Positions 50,119-59,034 of a DNA stretch of 64,000 nt are shown piece after piece. Source of the stretch: CAWCBH01 sp963793785 (GTDB taxonomy: Bacteria > Actinomycetota > Thermoleophilia > Solirubrobacterales > 70-9); the NCBI GenBank assembly GCA_963793785.1, contig CAWCBH010000003.1, positions 1,426,001 through 1,490,000 of the forward strand, given 5' to 3'. The position numbers and the translations under genes are program-made. The notes beneath the pieces are model-generated. The model did not search any database. It worked only from the letters and a program-made list of their open reading frames with translations, and had not been told where the DNA came from. Position 1 is the first letter of the stretch. The number at the start of each line of letters is the position of its first letter.

Positions 50119-51702
50119 TCACCTCGGCGGCCGCTCGAAGACGTGCTGGTAGCGGGTCGCCGGCCGGCCCGTCTGGCCGAGCGGCTGGTAGGGACCCTGC
50201 TGGCGGCAGGGCGGCGTCGGGAGGTCGCTGCTGTTGCGGTTGTCGAGGTAGGAGTACTTGCGCAGGCGCCCGTACAGATCCTGCGCCGAGGCGGCGTCAG
50301 CCTGGTTGGTGGCTGCCCGGAAGGTTTCCTGCTCGATAGCGCTGAGCTCGGTCCAGAGCCGGAAGATCGCGTTGATGCCGCTCGTGCACTGGCTGGTCTC
50401 GAACGACGCCAGGCCGCGGGTGATATCGAGGTAGCCGAGCGGGCGCATGTAGGGGTTGCCGCGGTTCACGGTGAGGCGGCGGGGATAGACGGCGATCGAG
50501 TCCGGGCCCAGGGGGACCGCCGTGCGCAGGTAGGCCACGCTGCGGCCGTTGGTCTCGGGCGAGTTTCCGATCGCCTTCGTGTTCGTAGCCGCGGCCGCAT
50601 TGGCGACGAAGGAGGTGATCTCGCTCTTGTACTGCTCGAGGTTCTGCAGCAGCGGGTCCAGCTGGGCGAAGAACGGGTCCAGGCGCCCGAGCAGGGGCGG
50701 CAGGTCCTGGAGCAGGAAGCGGCGCAGCGAGGGGAACCCGTTCGGGGCCGCCGCGATCACCGGCCGCAGGCCGGCGAAGAAGGTCTGCAGCTGCGGCGCC
50801 AGCCGCTCGATGTCGATCAAGACCGGCGCCAGGTCGCGGACCGCCGGCCGCAGCTGCTGGACCAGCGGGTCGGTGTTGGCCGCGAAGCGGTCGAGCCGCT
50901 CCAGGGTGATCCGCGACTCGTCCTCGAAGGTCGGCAGGACGACGAACAGCCGCTGCAGGTCGCGGTTTCTGCGCGCGGTGGTCGAGAAGACCGCGTTGGT
51001 GTTCTCGATCAGGCCGCGCAGCTCGCCCTGGCGCTGGCTGAGCGAGTTGAAGACGACGCCGGTGTTTCGGACCAGCTGCCGCACCGCCTGGCGCTGGGTG
51101 TCGAGGATCCGCAGCACCTTGTTGGCGTCGGTGAAGGTCGGCTCGAGCAGCCCCAGGGCGGCGCTGAGGTCGGCGCCTCGCCCCTTGAACGCTGTCGAGG
51201 CGTCCAGCATCCAGGTCTGGAAGGCGGCCCGCGTGCGGGCGTCGAAGGTGCGGAAGATCTCGTCGAGCTGGGTCGCCTGTGAGACCTGCGCGGCGGCCAG
51301 CTGGCCGCCGTCGGGCAGCGCCGGCTGCTCGCGGTCGCCGGGCGACAGCTCTACGTATGTCTCGCCGAGCAGCGTCTTCTGGCGCAGGATCGTGTTGGTG
51401 TCGGAGGGGATCGGCGCGTAGGTGTTGTTGAGCTCGATCGTCGCCACCGCCGAGTCGGCGTCCTCGCCCTTGCCGAGCTCGATCTTCGTCACCTTGCCAA
51501 CCGAGACGCCGGAGATCCGCACGTCGGACTGGATCGCGAGCAGGCCGGCCTCGGTGAACGGAACCTTGAACGTGTAGCCCTTCGCCTTCAGCGGAGTCGG
51601 GCCGCCGAAGGAGATCCACAGGAACAGCAGCAACCCGAAGCACGACAGCGCGAAGCCGGCGATCGTGGCCAGCTGGAAGACGGATGGCGCTTGCTTTTGC
51701 AT
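50119..51702 (-). CDS. MCE/MlaD-domain protein, cluster B gene 6
   Basis: A 527-residue protein, the same length as cluster A gene 6 and with the same MQKQAPS start. The MCE domain has SDVRISGVSVGKVTKIELG. The helical stalk follows (AVRQLVRNTGVVFNSLSQRQ). The C-terminal end is TRYQHVFERPPR. The shared length and start show the two clusters are paralogous. The stop lies 119 bp from the secreted-protein promoter region. Confidence 0.92.
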   Translation of the reverse strand: MQKQAPSVFQLATIAGFALSCFGLLLFLWISFGGPTPLKAKGYTFKVPFTEAGLLAIQSDVRISGVSVGKVTKIELGKGEDADSAVATIELNNTYAPIPSDTNTILRQKTLLGETYVELSPGDREQPALPDGGQLAAAQVSQATQLDEIFRTFDARTRAAFQTWMLDASTAFKGRGADLSAALGLLEPTFTDANKVLRILDTQRQAVRQLVRNTGVVFNSLSQRQGELRGLIENTNAVFSTTARRNRDLQRLFVVLPTFEDESRITLERLDRFAANTDPLVQQLRPAVRDLAPVLIDIERLAPQLQTFFAGLRPVIAAAPNGFPSLRRFLLQDLPPLLGRLDPFFAQLDPLLQNLEQYKSEITSFVANAAAATNTKAIGNSPETNGRSVAYLRTAVPLGPDSIAVYPRRLTVNRGNPYMRPLGYLDITRGLASFETSQCTSGINAIFRLWTELSAIEQETFRAATNQADAASAQDLYGRLRKYSYLDNRNSSDLPTPPCRQQGPYQPLGQTGRPATRYQHVFERPPR

Positions 51703-53030
51703 CAGGGGTTGAGCGGGGAGGGGGGACAGATCTCGGCCGAGGTCGGAACCTGGGTCGCCTGCAGGCTGGTCTCCAAGAGGTCGTTCGCGTCGGCGGCGAA
51801 CTCGGCCAGGCGCACCGTGTTGCAGGTGAACATCAAGAGCCCGCGCCGGACAGGGCCCTCGGCGTCCTGGGCGAGGAAGATCGAGTTGAAGTTGTGGTTC
51901 AGCCAGGGCAAGAAGAAGAGGAAGCCTTCCTTGGCACCGGCGGGATTGAACGCCAGCAGGTCGAGCAGTACGTTGAGGTCGTCGAAGGCGCCGCGCAGCC
52001 CGGTCGCGGTGCGCCGTAACGGCGCTGCCGCCTGGGTCAGGTGGCGGACCGTCGGCTGCACCTGGCGGGTGAACGGGCGGATCTGATCGCGCAGCGGCGC
52101 AAGAGTCTCGCGGAACAGCTCCTGGCTCGACTCCAGCGCCGGCTTCAGCGCCTGCGAAGCCGGGATCAGGCGAAGCGCGGCGGGGCGCAGGACGCGCGAG
52201 AAGCGATCCGCGCGCGCCAGCCCGTCCTCGGTCGCCCGCAGGGTTGGGGGCAGCTCCTGCAGGGCCGCCCGCAGCGAGGCCTGCTGGCGGGCGAAGGAGG
52301 CCAGCACAGCGTTGGAGGAATCGACGAACTGGGCAAGCTCGGTGTCGTTTTGACCCAGCTCCTCGAGGACGAGCCGGAAGTTGTGGATCGAGCGCTTGAT
52401 GTTCTGCCGCCGTAGCGACAGCGCCCCGCCGATCTCGGCCAGGTCGCGGGAGAGGGGCTCAAAGCGGCGCAGCCCGGCCGCGAGCTGTCGTCCCTGGCCT
52501 CCGAGACCCTCGCCGCCGGCGTTCAGCAGCAGCGCCAGGTAATCGCGTGTGTCGGCGTCGAGAATCGCGAGGATCTCGTCCGGATTGACGTTGGGCTGCG
52601 TCTGCGCCAGCGGGATCGCTTCACCTTCGGCCGGTGTCTCGCCCTCGGTTCCGGGGTCGACCTCGACGACCATGTCGGCGAGGCCGGTCTTCGGTCGCAG
52701 CAGCAGCTGGGCGTCCTCGTGGATCAGCTCCGCGTACTCAGGCTCGACGTCCATGCGGACGACCGCGCGACCGTCCTCGAGGGTCACCTCCCCCACCTTG
52801 CCGACCTGGATGCCGGCGATCGTGATCGCCTGGCCCTGGCCGGGAGTGACCGCCTGCGCGGTGGTGAACTCCCCCTTCAGCTCGTAGAACTCCTGGCCGA
52901 GGACCGGGACCCACGCCGGCAGCGACGCCTTCTGGTTGTAGAGGATGATCAGCAGCGTCGCCAGCGCGATCAGCGTCAGCGCCAGGATCGCGATGAAGTC
53001 ACGCAGGTGCTCGCGGATCACCCGTCTCAT
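51702..53030 (-). CDS. MCE/MlaD-domain protein, cluster B gene 5
   Basis: A 442-residue protein. It has a hydrophobic anchor (FIAILALTLIALATLLIILY), an MCE domain with GQAITIAGIQVGKVGEVTLE, a helical stalk (RQNIKRSIHNFRLVLEELGQ) and a C-terminal STSAEICPPSPLNP-like end. It matches cluster A gene 5 in length and position. Its TGATG and ATGA junctions repeat those of cluster A. Confidence 0.92.
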   Translation of the reverse strand: MRRVIREHLRDFIAILALTLIALATLLIILYNQKASLPAWVPVLGQEFYELKGEFTTAQAVTPGQGQAITIAGIQVGKVGEVTLEDGRAVVRMDVEPEYAELIHEDAQLLLRPKTGLADMVVEVDPGTEGETPAEGEAIPLAQTQPNVNPDEILAILDADTRDYLALLLNAGGEGLGGQGRQLAAGLRRFEPLSRDLAEIGGALSLRRQNIKRSIHNFRLVLEELGQNDTELAQFVDSSNAVLASFARQQASLRAALQELPPTLRATEDGLARADRFSRVLRPAALRLIPASQALKPALESSQELFRETLAPLRDQIRPFTRQVQPTVRHLTQAAAPLRRTATGLRGAFDDLNVLLDLLAFNPAGAKEGFLFFLPWLNHNFNSIFLAQDAEGPVRRGLLMFTCNTVRLAEFAADANDLLETSLQATQVPTSAEICPPSPLNP

Positions 53031-54537
53031 GGCGTGTACGCCCTCGGGCTCGGCGGCCCGGCCGCGGCGGCGGGGCCATTGAGATCCGGGATCGGGTTCG
53101 CAAAGCAGGGCACGTCGGAACGCAGCGGTGGCAGGCCGGTCAGGCGCGGGCGCGTGCCCAGCGGCGGGGCGATCGTGTTGCCGAACATCTCACCGGCGTC
53201 AAAGCCGCCGCCCGGGTTGGCCGACTTGACCTTGACCGGCCCGCCACCGGGCTGGAAGCGGACGTAGATCCCGTTGCCGTCGAAGTTGGCGCTTTCGGCG
53301 GCGACCCCGGAGGCGGCATAGAAGAACTCGCGGTAGTTGGGCTGGCCGGAGCTGAAGTCGTTGCCGGCGAAGCTGTCGGCCAGCTCGATGTTCCCGGTCG
53401 GGATCAGGTTCTCGTCGACGCAGCGGTTGAAGGCGGTCAGCTCCGGCAAGCCGGCGATCGTCTGCTGAAGCGCCGCTGCCGAGTCGGGTGTGCCGCGGGC
53501 CAGCAGCTGCGCGATCGCGCCCAGCTCGCGGTTCGAGAGCAGCGGCTGCGCCTGCTCGAGCCAGGGCAGGCCGGCGGCGATCGTGTCGGGAAGCTCGGCG
53601 ATCCCGGGCCGCGAGCGCGATCGCCAGCGCCCGCAGCGGCGGCAGCGCCGCGTTCAGGCTGACCAGCGAACGCCGCGTCGTCTCCAGCGTCGGCGCCAGC
53701 AGCCGGATCGTCTCGGAGAGGTTCGTCGGACTCGTCGGCAAGCGCGCCGGCGGTGATGTTGAAGTTGGTGATCAGGTCCTGCAGCTGGGCCTCACGCCCG
53801 ACCAGCGTCTGCGACACCCGGCCCCCCGCCGCCAGCAGCTTGGTCAGGTCGCCGGGCTCGGTTCCCAGCAGCGCCTCGTTGACGATCGCCGAGGTCCGGC
53901 CCGCGTCAGCGCCGGTCTCGAATGCGTCGTTGATCGCCGCGGCGGCGGTCTCGCCCTGGGTGTCGGGATCGGCGTCGGCGTCGTCGCTGGGCGACGGCGC
54001 CGAGTTGAACGCCGTTCCCAGGCCCTCCAGCAGCAGGGTCAGGTTCGCCCGCTGGGGCGTCTGCAGCGCGGTCAGGATCTCGTCGAGCTGGACCGCGGTC
54101 GAGGTCCGCGTGATCGGGATCTCGCCCTGGTCGGGCAGCTCCGCCGCGCTCGGGCTGCCGGGATCGACGTCGAGGAAGAAGTTGCCCTCGAGGAAGATCC
54201 GCGGCCGGATCCGCACCGCGGCGTCCTCGCGGATCGGCCGTCCCTCCTCAGTGACGCTGAAGGTGACGACCGAGGCGTTGCCCTTGCGCTCCAGCCCGGT
54301 CACCTCGCCGACGTTGACGCCCGCGATCCGCACCGGGGCCTTGTCGGAGACCCGGACCGCGTTGGCGAAGGTCGCCTTCAGCTCGTAGCCGGGGCTGGTG
54401 AAGGGGAGCGACTTGGCGAAGGCCAGGTAGATGCCGACGACGATCACCAGGACCACGAACAGCCCGACCGCGAGCGGGCCCGGGCCGCCCATACCCCGGA
54501 AGAAGGTCTCGTTGTACTTGGTCGCCTTGCGAGCCAT
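53027..54537 (-). CDS. MCE/MlaD-domain protein, cluster B gene 4 (two apparent frameshifts)
   Basis: About 502 residues after removing one base near 53735 and one near 53612. The anchor is GLFVVLVIVVGIYLAFA. The MCE domain has APVRIAGVNVGEVTGLERK, nearly the same as cluster A gene 4. An acidic Asp/Ala insertion (PSPSDDADADPDTQGETAAA) follows. The C-terminal domain reads FNRCVDENLIPTGNIELADS and ends PSPRAYTP. Confidence 0.88.
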
Positions 54538-55964
54538 CAGCCGTTCCCCGGGCGGTCGGTGGTCGTTCCCTGGTTACCGGGCACGTTGCCGATCACCGTT
54601 TGCCCCGTCTGGTACTGGACGTTGCCGGCCTCGCATTCCCGCGTCTGACCCGGTGCCGCAGTGTTCGGGTAGGGGTTGTAGTGGAGGTGGTTCTGCACCT
54701 CGGGGCCGTTGGCGGGCGCCGAGGAGGGCCCGAACTCGGAGTTGACCCGCAGCGGCTGGTCAACGCCGTACTCGCCGAAGATCGTGATCGAGCGCAGCCA
54801 GGTGCCGATCCCGTCTCCCTGGCTGACCGTCCCGGCGGCATTGCGGAGCAGGATCGAGGGGTAGCGGCAGACCGTCTGCGAGGGGGTCACGAAGGCCAGG
54901 GTCGGGTCGAGGATCGTCGCCGTGCCGCGCAGCGCGTCGATGCCCGTGACCACGTTCGGGTTCTGCCCGAAGCGCAGCAGGGCCTCGGCTGTCGGAGGCA
55001 GCTGCGCGTTGAGCACCGGCGTCGCCCGCAACACCGGCGTCCCGACCGTGAAGGCGGATACCAGCTCCGGCGAGGCGCCCGCCAGAGCGTCGGCGGCCGG
55101 CTGCAGGTCGGTGAACAGGGCGGCGGAGTGGCGCAGGAAGGGACGGATCCGCGGTAGCAGCTCGATCGCCGCGTCCTCGGCCTCGACGCCGCGGGTGATC
55201 GATTCCTGGATGAACGGCCGCGCGACCGCCGCCAGAGCCGTGAACGTCTGATCGAGCGCGCCGAACATGTCGGCCTGCGTCTGCGCGACCGGCGCGACCT
55301 CGGCGGCGGCCTGCTCGAGGCCGCGGAAGAATCCCGCCAGGTCGGTCTGCGGCGAGCTGAGATTTCGCATCACCGGGATCAGGCGGTCGAGCAGCGGCGG
55401 CAGCTCGCCGATCGCCGCGTTCAGCGAGGCGCCGCGGCCGGCGAGCGCGTTGCCGAACTCGAGCTGGTTCTGCTGGATCGCCGCCCGGACCGGCTCCTGG
55501 AAGGTGTTGAAGAGCTGGTCGAGTTCGACCGGCTCCGGGCGCGCAGCAGCGAGCCCGAGCGTGCCTCCCTCGGCCAGCCCCTCGTCGGACTGCCCGGGCG
55601 CCACCTCGAGGAACTTCAACCCCAGCGCCGACCGGGCGCGGATGATGAAGGTCGAGTCCGCGGGCAGCGGGTCGACGCTTCGGTCCAGGGTCAGATCGAG
55701 CTTCGCGTGCACCGAGCCGTCCTCTTCCTGGACCGGGGTGATCGTCTCGATGACGCCGACGCGCACGCCGCCCACCCGCACCTCGTTGCCTTCGACCAGC
55801 GAGTTCGTGTCCGGGACCTCGACCGAGACTTGGTAGGTGGGCGTGAAGGGCAGGCCGCTGTTGGCGTTGTAGGCGAGGAAGACGGCGACGATCACGATCA
55901 GCGTCGTCAGGGCGCCGACCAGGACCGGGCTTGCCGTCAGCCGCCCTACCCGTCCTCCCCTCAT
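54537..55964 (-). CDS. MCE/MlaD-domain protein, cluster B gene 3
   Basis: A 475-residue protein. The anchor is VLVGALTTLIVIVAVFLAYN, very like cluster A gene 3. The MCE domain has GNEVRVGGVRVGVIETITP. The stalk is helical, and the Asn/Pro-rich end reads NHLHYNPYPNTAAPGQT. It joins genes 2 and 4 by ATGA and TGATG overlaps. Confidence 0.92.
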   Translation of the reverse strand: MRGGRVGRLTASPVLVGALTTLIVIVAVFLAYNANSGLPFTPTYQVSVEVPDTNSLVEGNEVRVGGVRVGVIETITPVQEEDGSVHAKLDLTLDRSVDPLPADSTFIIRARSALGLKFLEVAPGQSDEGLAEGGTLGLAAARPEPVELDQLFNTFQEPVRAAIQQNQLEFGNALAGRGASLNAAIGELPPLLDRLIPVMRNLSSPQTDLAGFFRGLEQAAAEVAPVAQTQADMFGALDQTFTALAAVARPFIQESITRGVEAEDAAIELLPRIRPFLRHSAALFTDLQPAADALAGASPELVSAFTVGTPVLRATPVLNAQLPPTAEALLRFGQNPNVVTGIDALRGTATILDPTLAFVTPSQTVCRYPSILLRNAAGTVSQGDGIGTWLRSITIFGEYGVDQPLRVNSEFGPSSAPANGPEVQNHLHYNPYPNTAAPGQTRECEAGNVQYQTGQTVIGNVPGNQGTTTDRPGNG

Positions 55965-57469
55965 GGGCTCAGGAGGTAGTCGAGGGCCTCGACGCTGCCG
56001 TCGGGCGGCGCCGTATCGGACTGCGGGGCGGCGGGCTCGCTGTCGCCGAAGAAGGACTCGAAGTCGATCCCCGTGCCCAGCTCAGGCGGGGCCACCGCGC
56101 CTCCGGACTCCTCTCCGGTCTGCGCCAGGCCGAAGGAACGCGCCACGGCCTCCGGCGTGAACGCATTGCGCGGGAACGCCGTTCCCGGGCCCGTGAAATT
56201 GGCGACGCAGCCCGAAAGCGGGAACGTCTGGTACTCGATACAGCTCGAGACGAGGATGTTGGTGCGCAGGTAGTGGCCGAAGCGGTCGAACCCGTTGAGG
56301 CTGCCGGCGGTGTTGTAGAAGAACCGCATCAGCGACTCGAAGGCGTCCTCCGCACGCAGGCTGCCGGTCAGCCGGCTGAGGTTGGTCGCCGGGCGCTGGG
56401 CGGCGAAGGCGAGCCCGCGCAGCTTGCGCACGATCGGGTCGGCGGCGCGGAGGTCGGGCCCGGCCTCCTCGGCGGCGTCACCGAGGCTGCGCAGCGAGAC
56501 CGTGGTCGCGTCCGAGAACGGGCCCAGCAGCCGGGTGGCGCGAGTGATCGTCGGCGCCGCGGCCCCGAGCGTCTCGAAGACCGGGCGCGCGGCGTCGGAG
56601 AAGCCGCCCAGCTCGCGCATCGTCAGCCGCACCTCGCGCAGCGTCGCCGGCAGCTTGGCGAGGTTCTGCTCCAGCGCCTCGCCGCGCTCGGCGGTGGCGG
56701 TGGCGGTCTCCCCGGAGGAACGAATGAACCCGGAAAGGCTGGTCCGCTGGCGGGCCAGCGGCTCCAGGACCGTGTCGGAGTCGCTGGCCAACTGGGCAAG
56801 CTCGCGGTTTTGCGCCGCGAGGATCTGCAGGACCTGATCGGTTTCCCGTAGCGCCGGATTGGCCTTGCGGACGATCTCGTCCAGGTCTTCGCCGCGCGCC
56901 GCCAGCCCGGCCCCGAGGTCGTTGAGAATCAGGCGCAGGCGCTCCGCGTAGGGCAGCCGCTGGATGTTCTGGATCAGATCGATGTCGACCGCCTTGCCGT
57001 TGTTCTCCAGCGGCAGCAGGTACTGGCCGGCGCCCGCTTCGCCCTCTTCGATCTGCTGCAGCGGCGGCGGCGGGTCGGTGCCCGGTGCCCGCGGCTGCGT
57101 CGGCTTGCACTCCATGAACTTCTCGCCGATCAGCGACTGCGGGCGGATCAGGCACGAGGCGTCCTCGCGAAAGTCCTGGAAGCCGCCGTCGGCGATCTCG
57201 ATCACGACAACGGCCTTGCCCGGCACCGCGTGGGGTCCGCCCTCGAGGCTGACGATCTCGTCCGGCATCGAGACGTCGACCGACTTGACGCTGCCAACAG
57301 TGGCGCCGCCGATCCGCACGTCCTCGCCGTTGACGATGAAGCCACCGTTGTCGAAGATCGCCCGGACCTCGTAGGAGCCGTCGTCGCCGTTCTCGCCACC
57401 GGCCGTGGCCGCGACCATCAGGCCGACCAGAAGCGACACCCCGAGCCATATCGCCAGCAGGCGCCTCAT
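55961..57469 (-). CDS. MCE/MlaD-domain protein, cluster B gene 2
   Basis: A 502-residue protein. The anchor is RRLLAIWLGVSLLVGLMVAA. The MCE domain has GEDVRIGGATVGSVKSVDVS with a small acidic insertion. A stalk region (AQNRELAQLASDSDTVLEPL) follows. The short tail ends VEALDYLLSP and lacks the long low-complexity region of cluster A gene 2. ATG 57469 is used, overlapping the gene 1 stop. Confidence 0.92.
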   Translation of the reverse strand: MRRLLAIWLGVSLLVGLMVAATAGGENGDDGSYEVRAIFDNGGFIVNGEDVRIGGATVGSVKSVDVSMPDEIVSLEGGPHAVPGKAVVVIEIADGGFQDFREDASCLIRPQSLIGEKFMECKPTQPRAPGTDPPPPLQQIEEGEAGAGQYLLPLENNGKAVDIDLIQNIQRLPYAERLRLILNDLGAGLAARGEDLDEIVRKANPALRETDQVLQILAAQNRELAQLASDSDTVLEPLARQRTSLSGFIRSSGETATATAERGEALEQNLAKLPATLREVRLTMRELGGFSDAARPVFETLGAAAPTITRATRLLGPFSDATTVSLRSLGDAAEEAGPDLRAADPIVRKLRGLAFAAQRPATNLSRLTGSLRAEDAFESLMRFFYNTAGSLNGFDRFGHYLRTNILVSSCIEYQTFPLSGCVANFTGPGTAFPRNAFTPEAVARSFGLAQTGEESGGAVAPPELGTGIDFESFFGDSEPAAPQSDTAPPDGSVEALDYLLSP

Positions 57470-58794
57470 GGCCCAGGCGGGACGTCGGTGGGGTCGCACT
57501 TGCCGGCGAGGTTGCCGTCGTCGAGGAACGGGTTGGAGCCAGCGACGGGCTGCGTGGCGCCGCCCGGACAGCGAGTGGTGACGCTGAAGTCGAAGCCGGC
57601 GAACTTCTCCTCAGGCGGGATCGGCTCCAGGTTCTGGGTCGCGGCGTTGTAGCGGAAGAGATTGAAGGCGGCTGCCTGAACGCGGGCGTAGTTACCATCG
57701 CCGTCGTAGTAGCCCGTGACGGCACCGAGCTTGGAGATCGAAGCCAGCAGCTCCGGCGCATAGGGCCGCGCGAAGCTGATGAACTCCTGGGAGGCGTTCA
57801 GCGCCCTGATCCCGGAGCGCGAGGCTGCGGCGCCGCGAGGATGCAGCGGGACGAGCGACCTGACGAGCTCGCCGAGGTCGTTCGAGGGCCCGGGGAGGCT
57901 GACGGTCCGGGAGAGGTTGCCGAACACGGGCACCGCGCGGCGGACCACCGGTCGCAGCTGCTCCAGGAAGGGCTCCAGGTCCTTTGTCGCCCGCTTGGAG
58001 GTGTTGACGAGCGGATCGAGGTCGTCGAGCGCGGCGCGCAGGTTGACGAAGGTCGTGTTCGCCTGTCGCAGGGTCGGCGGCAGCCCGCGCAAGGAGCGGT
58101 CGAAGGCTTCGTTCTCGCTCGCCACTGCCCCAAGCGCCTGGTTGGCGTTGGAGACCAGGCCGGTCAGGTCGTTGCGGCGCTCGGCAACCGCGGTGACGAC
58201 CTTGGAGGTGTCGACGATGAAGTCGGTGAACACCTGCTGATCGCGGTTCAGCTCCTTCAGCAGCCGGTCGGTTGTCGAGAGGGCGGGAGCGAAATAGCGG
58301 TAGGTCTCATTCGCCTCCTCGCCCTTGCCGGCGTAGGAGGCGGCAAAGCCCTGGATCACGTTCTGCAGACCCTTGCGGGTGCGTTCGTCGAAGGTGTCGA
58401 AGAGCTGGTCGAGGTCGACCGGCGTTGTCGTCGAGTCGCCGGCGAGCGGCTCTTCCTCGGAGAGCGCCGGCGCGTTGTCGGGCCCCGGAGAGACCGAGAT
58501 GTAGCGGCCGGCGATCGTCGACAGCGACGGGGTCCTGATCACCGCCGTGGTGCCCTCGTGCAGCTCCTGCTCGACGTTGATCTCGACCTCGGCCTGGTTG
58601 TCCTCGGTCAGCTCGATGCTCTCGACGCTTCCCGCCGGGGTGCCGCCGATCAGCACCTCGTTTCCGGGCACCAGCCCGCCGCCGGCCGCGAACCGCAGCT
58701 GGTAGCGGTTGCCCTCGTCGCCCCCGAAGATCAGCACGGCGACCATGACGACCGCGGCGACGAGGGCGCCGACCGTCAACACCCGCGCTGTCAC
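57466..58794 (-). CDS. MCE/MlaD-domain protein, cluster B gene 1
   Basis: A 442-residue protein. The anchor is VGALVAAVVMVAVLIFGGD. The MCE domain has NEVLIGGTPAGSVESIELT. The stalk follows (ELNRDQQVFTDFIVDTSKVV). The GTG at 58794 has no clear ribosome site, and a protein-like frame (DGSTPANPPIQSSTS) continues upstream without a usable start codon, so the start is unsure. 58795-59034 holds no gene. No permease or ATPase gene lies next to it. Confidence 0.88.
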   Translation of the reverse strand: MTARVLTVGALVAAVVMVAVLIFGGDEGNRYQLRFAAGGGLVPGNEVLIGGTPAGSVESIELTEDNQAEVEINVEQELHEGTTAVIRTPSLSTIAGRYISVSPGPDNAPALSEEEPLAGDSTTTPVDLDQLFDTFDERTRKGLQNVIQGFAASYAGKGEEANETYRYFAPALSTTDRLLKELNRDQQVFTDFIVDTSKVVTAVAERRNDLTGLVSNANQALGAVASENEAFDRSLRGLPPTLRQANTTFVNLRAALDDLDPLVNTSKRATKDLEPFLEQLRPVVRRAVPVFGNLSRTVSLPGPSNDLGELVRSLVPLHPRGAAASRSGIRALNASQEFISFARPYAPELLASISKLGAVTGYYDGDGNYARVQAAAFNLFRYNAATQNLEPIPPEEKFAGFDFSVTTRCPGGATQPVAGSNPFLDDGNLAGKCDPTDVPPGP

Positions 58795-59034
58795 GGAGCC
58801 GCGCTTGCGGTTAGCGGAGGTTGACGACTGAATTGGTGGATTCGCCGGCGTCGATCCGTCCTTTAGGCGTGATGACCGAGGCCTCCCTCTCGGCGGTCTC
58901 CTTCCTGCTGGCGGATCCTATCCCAGCCCCATAGGCAGTCCGAGGGCGCCTAACGCAGGGTTAACTCACCACAACTTCGCCCTGCGGACCCCATCTCCCT
59001 GCCCGGCCGGCCTCGGAGATGCCTGCGGGCGGGC